NCBI RefSeq assembly: GCF_001021065.1
Contig: NZ_CP011546.1
Span: 496,001-560,000, forward strand
From: Corynebacterium uterequi
GTDB lineage: Bacteria; Actinomycetota; Actinomycetes; Mycobacteriales; Mycobacteriaceae
Direction of reading: 5' to 3'
DNA length: 64,000 nt
The position numbers and the translations under genes are program-made. How positions within the stretch are numbered: the first letter of the stretch is position 1; each line of letters begins with the position of its first letter. Under the pieces are notes generated by a model that was not told where the DNA came from, did no database searches, and saw only the letters and a program-made list of their open reading frames with translations. This document shows positions 62,127 through 64,000 of this stretch, one piece after another.

Positions 62127-64000
62127 TTGACGGCCGGATCCTCCCCCTTTAATGCCACGGCGAAAACGCCGTCCCGCTCCTTGAGCGGGGTACTGGCCTT
62201 GCTTTCCCTCATTATTGTTGTGCTGCCCATCGTGGTCGGCATCTACACCGACTGGTTGTGGTTCGGCGAGCTCGGGTTCCGCGGTGTGTTCACCGTCACG
62301 TACCTCACCCGCATCGTGTTGTTCCTGCTCTTCGGTGTCATCGCTGCGGCGATCGTGTTTGCCGCCGCTTTCCTGGCGTGGCGTTCGCGCCCCGCGGCGT
62401 TCAGCGGCTTCGACGCCAATTCGCCAATCATGCAGAACCGTCACGGCATCGAAAAATCGGTGCGGGGTGTGCTCCTCATCATCCCCATCATCGTTGGTGT
62501 GGCGACGGGTTTTATGGCCCAAGGCGCCTGGCGGTCCGCATTGCTGTTCATTAACCGCAAGCCCTTCGGCGTCGCGGATCCGCAGTTCGGCCGCGATTAC
62601 GGCTTCTACGCCTTCACGCTGCCGGCGCTGGAGATCCTGGTCAGCATGTTCGCCATTGTGCTCGTCGTCGCCTTTGTAGTGTCCCTGCTCGGGCACTACT
62701 TGCTGGGCAACATTCGCATCGCCAGCCAAGAGGCGGGCGTGCAGGGCTACATCGCCCCGGCTGCCCGGGCGCAGCTCGCGGTCATCGCGGGGCTGTGGAT
62801 GCTCACTCAGGTGGCGCGATTCTGGCTGGACCGCTACACGCTGCTGTACACCCAGCATGACATCTTCTCCGGTGCCGGCTACACGGAGATCAACGCGGTG
62901 CTGCCGGCGAAGATCATCCTCATGGTCATCGCCGTGGTGGTTGCGGGGGCGTTCTTCGCCTCGATGATCGTTAAGGACCTGCGCATCCCCGCCCTGGCGA
63001 CGGCGCTCATGGTGCTGTCCGCGGTGGTCATTGGCACGGCGTGGCCGCTGGTTGTCGAGCAGTTCTCCGTCCAGCCGAATCGGCAGGCGAAGGAAAACGA
63101 GTACATCGCCCGCAACATCGACGCCACCCGTTATGCCTACGGGGTCACGAACGACGAGGTCACCTACCTGCGCGACTGGGGCGCGGGGGAGGAGCCCGAC
63201 GAGAAGGTGGCCGAGGACCGGCCGACCATCGCCAACCTCCGCTTGCTCGACCCGGACATCGTCGCGCCGACGTTCACCCAGATGCAGCAGCTGCGCAACT
63301 TCTACGGCTTCCCGGACACGCTGCAGATGGACCGCTACGAAGTTGACGGCCAGATGCGCGACTTCGTCGTCGCCGCCCGCGAGCTGGACCCGAACGCGCT
63401 GCGCGAGAACCAGCTGGACTGGATCAACCGGCACACGGTGTACACCCACGGCAATGGGTTCGTCGCTGCCCGGGCGAATACGGTGGACGAGGCGCCGCAG
63501 GAGGCAGGCTCGACGCGCGGCGGGTTCCCCGTGTATACCGTGTCTGACCTGCAGACCATGGCTGCCGCCGAGGAGTCCGAGGCGGAAGAACTAGGCATCA
63601 AGGTGGACCAGCCGCGTATTTACTACGGTCCGGTCATCGCCTCTGCGGCGGATGGCGCCGACTACGCCATCGTCGGCAACGACACCGGCGGGGACTACGA
63701 GTACGACACGGACAATTCCCAGTTCACCTACGACGGCGCCGGCGGCGTCGGCGTCGGCAATTGGTTCAACCGCTCCGCGTACGCCCTGAAGTACCAGGAG
63801 CTCAACTTCCTGCTGTCTGACCGGGTCAATTCCTCCTCGAAGATCCTCTACGACCGGGACCCGCGTGAACGCGTCGAGGAGGTCGCCCCCTGGCTGACCA
63901 CCGACTCCGAAACCTATCCCGTCGTCGTCGACGGGCGCATCAAGTGGGTTGTCGACGGCTACACGACGCTCTCGCAGCTGCCCTACTCGGAGCAGACCTC
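62127..64000 (+). CDS. UPF0182 family membrane protein (3' end outside window)
   Basis: The frame opens at TTG 62127, with AAGGAG (62113-62118) 8 bases upstream, and runs off the right edge after about 625 residues; the family is about 1000 long. The N-terminal 310 residues contain about seven membrane helices (GVLALLSLIIVVLPIVVGI begins the first), with the family motif YTDWLWFGELGF after helix 1. The following soluble region starts FSVQPNRQAKENEYI and has ATRYAYG and YGPVIAS typical of UPF0182. Counterpart of Rv3193c; function unknown, probably at the cell envelope. A TAGAGT -10 box lies about 50 bases upstream. Confidence 0.92.
   Translation, partial: MTAGSSPFNATAKTPSRSLSGVLALLSLIIVVLPIVVGIYTDWLWFGELGFRGVFTVTYLTRIVLFLLFGVIAAAIVFAAAFLAWRSRPAAFSGFDANSPIMQNRHGIEKSVRGVLLIIPIIVGVATGFMAQGAWRSALLFINRKPFGVADPQFGRDYGFYAFTLPALEILVSMFAIVLVVAFVVSLLGHYLLGNIRIASQEAGVQGYIAPAARAQLAVIAGLWMLTQVARFWLDRYTLLYTQHDIFSGAGYTEINAVLPAKIILMVIAVVVAGAFFASMIVKDLRIPALATALMVLSAVVIGTAWPLVVEQFSVQPNRQAKENEYIARNIDATRYAYGVTNDEVTYLRDWGAGEEPDEKVAEDRPTIANLRLLDPDIVAPTFTQMQQLRNFYGFPDTLQMDRYEVDGQMRDFVVAARELDPNALRENQLDWINRHTVYTHGNGFVAARANTVDEAPQEAGSTRGGFPVYTVSDLQTMAAAEESEAEELGIKVDQPRIYYGPVIASAADGADYAIVGNDTGGDYEYDTDNSQFTYDGAGGVGVGNWFNRSAYALKYQELNFLLSDRVNSSSKILYDRDPRERVEEVAPWLTTDSETYPVVVDGRIKWVVDGYTTLSQLPYSEQT

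Overview
The window is a strongly GC-rich actinobacterial chromosome segment, almost certainly from a Corynebacterium. The evidence is gene order and content: mycolate-type cell-wall genes (lcpA, wbbL, GDP-mannose genes), an epsilon subunit of acyl-CoA carboxylase, four-Cys WhiB regulators, a SigH/RshA redox module, MtrAB-LpqB and AdnAB. From memory the order is nearly collinear with Mycobacterium tuberculosis Rv3193c-Rv3285 and with the C. glutamicum pyc-accBC-birA-purE and lcpA-manA regions. I saw no rRNA, tRNA, CRISPR array, prophage or insertion sequence; one DUF222/HNH endonuclease gene is the only plausible mobile-type gene.

Region 1 (1-11 kb) is biotin-dependent metabolism: the 3' end of pyruvate carboxylase, the HNH gene, an M20 amidohydrolase with an MFS exporter, then accBC, a rhodanese, Maf, accE and an unusually short, motif-poor carboxyltransferase subunit. 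Region 2 (11-15 kb) holds the biotin ligase that would modify Pyc and AccBC, a PH-domain protein, purK-purE, a YdcF-like protein and a TIGR03089 protein. Region 3 (15-24 kb) builds the envelope: LcpA attaches arabinogalactan, WbbL makes the rhamnosyl linker, and ManC, phosphomannomutase and ManA supply GDP-mannose; the WhiB2-type regulator whcD sits among them behind a repeat-rich 330-bp upstream region.

Region 4 (25-36 kb) runs ahcY-tmk-mtrA-mtrB-lpqB-comF-hpf-secA, a tightly packed run covering methyl-cycle detoxification, dTMP, envelope signalling, ribosome hibernation and secretion. Region 5 (36-44.9 kb) has rsgA-aroA, a YedK/HMCES protein, sigH-rshA, the 24-residue ribosomal protein bL37, whcE (WhiB1), a small membrane protein behind candidate GlxR and DtxR sites, and a beta-propeller/rhlE pair. 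Region 6 (45-57 kb) is one long co-directional block: DUF3107, DUF3152 metalloprotease-like, TIGR02569, adnA, adnB, a potassium channel, nudC and uvrD2, mostly with overlapping start/stop codons. Region 7 (57-64 kb) is a conserved actinobacterial locus of poorly known function: an orphan RiPP-cyclodehydratase-like protein, a DUF2342 zincin-family protein without HExxH, a Lon-like PDZ protease, a lipoprotein, a PPA1309 protein and the start of a large UPF0182 membrane protein.

The most interesting theme is conserved proteins that have lost hallmark residues while keeping their loci: the carboxyltransferase (both oxyanion-hole motifs), RshA (the zinc-site His), AdnA (Walker A Lys) and the DUF2342 protein (HExxH). 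The orphan cyclodehydratase-like gene paired with the DUF2342 gene is the best candidate for an undescribed system.
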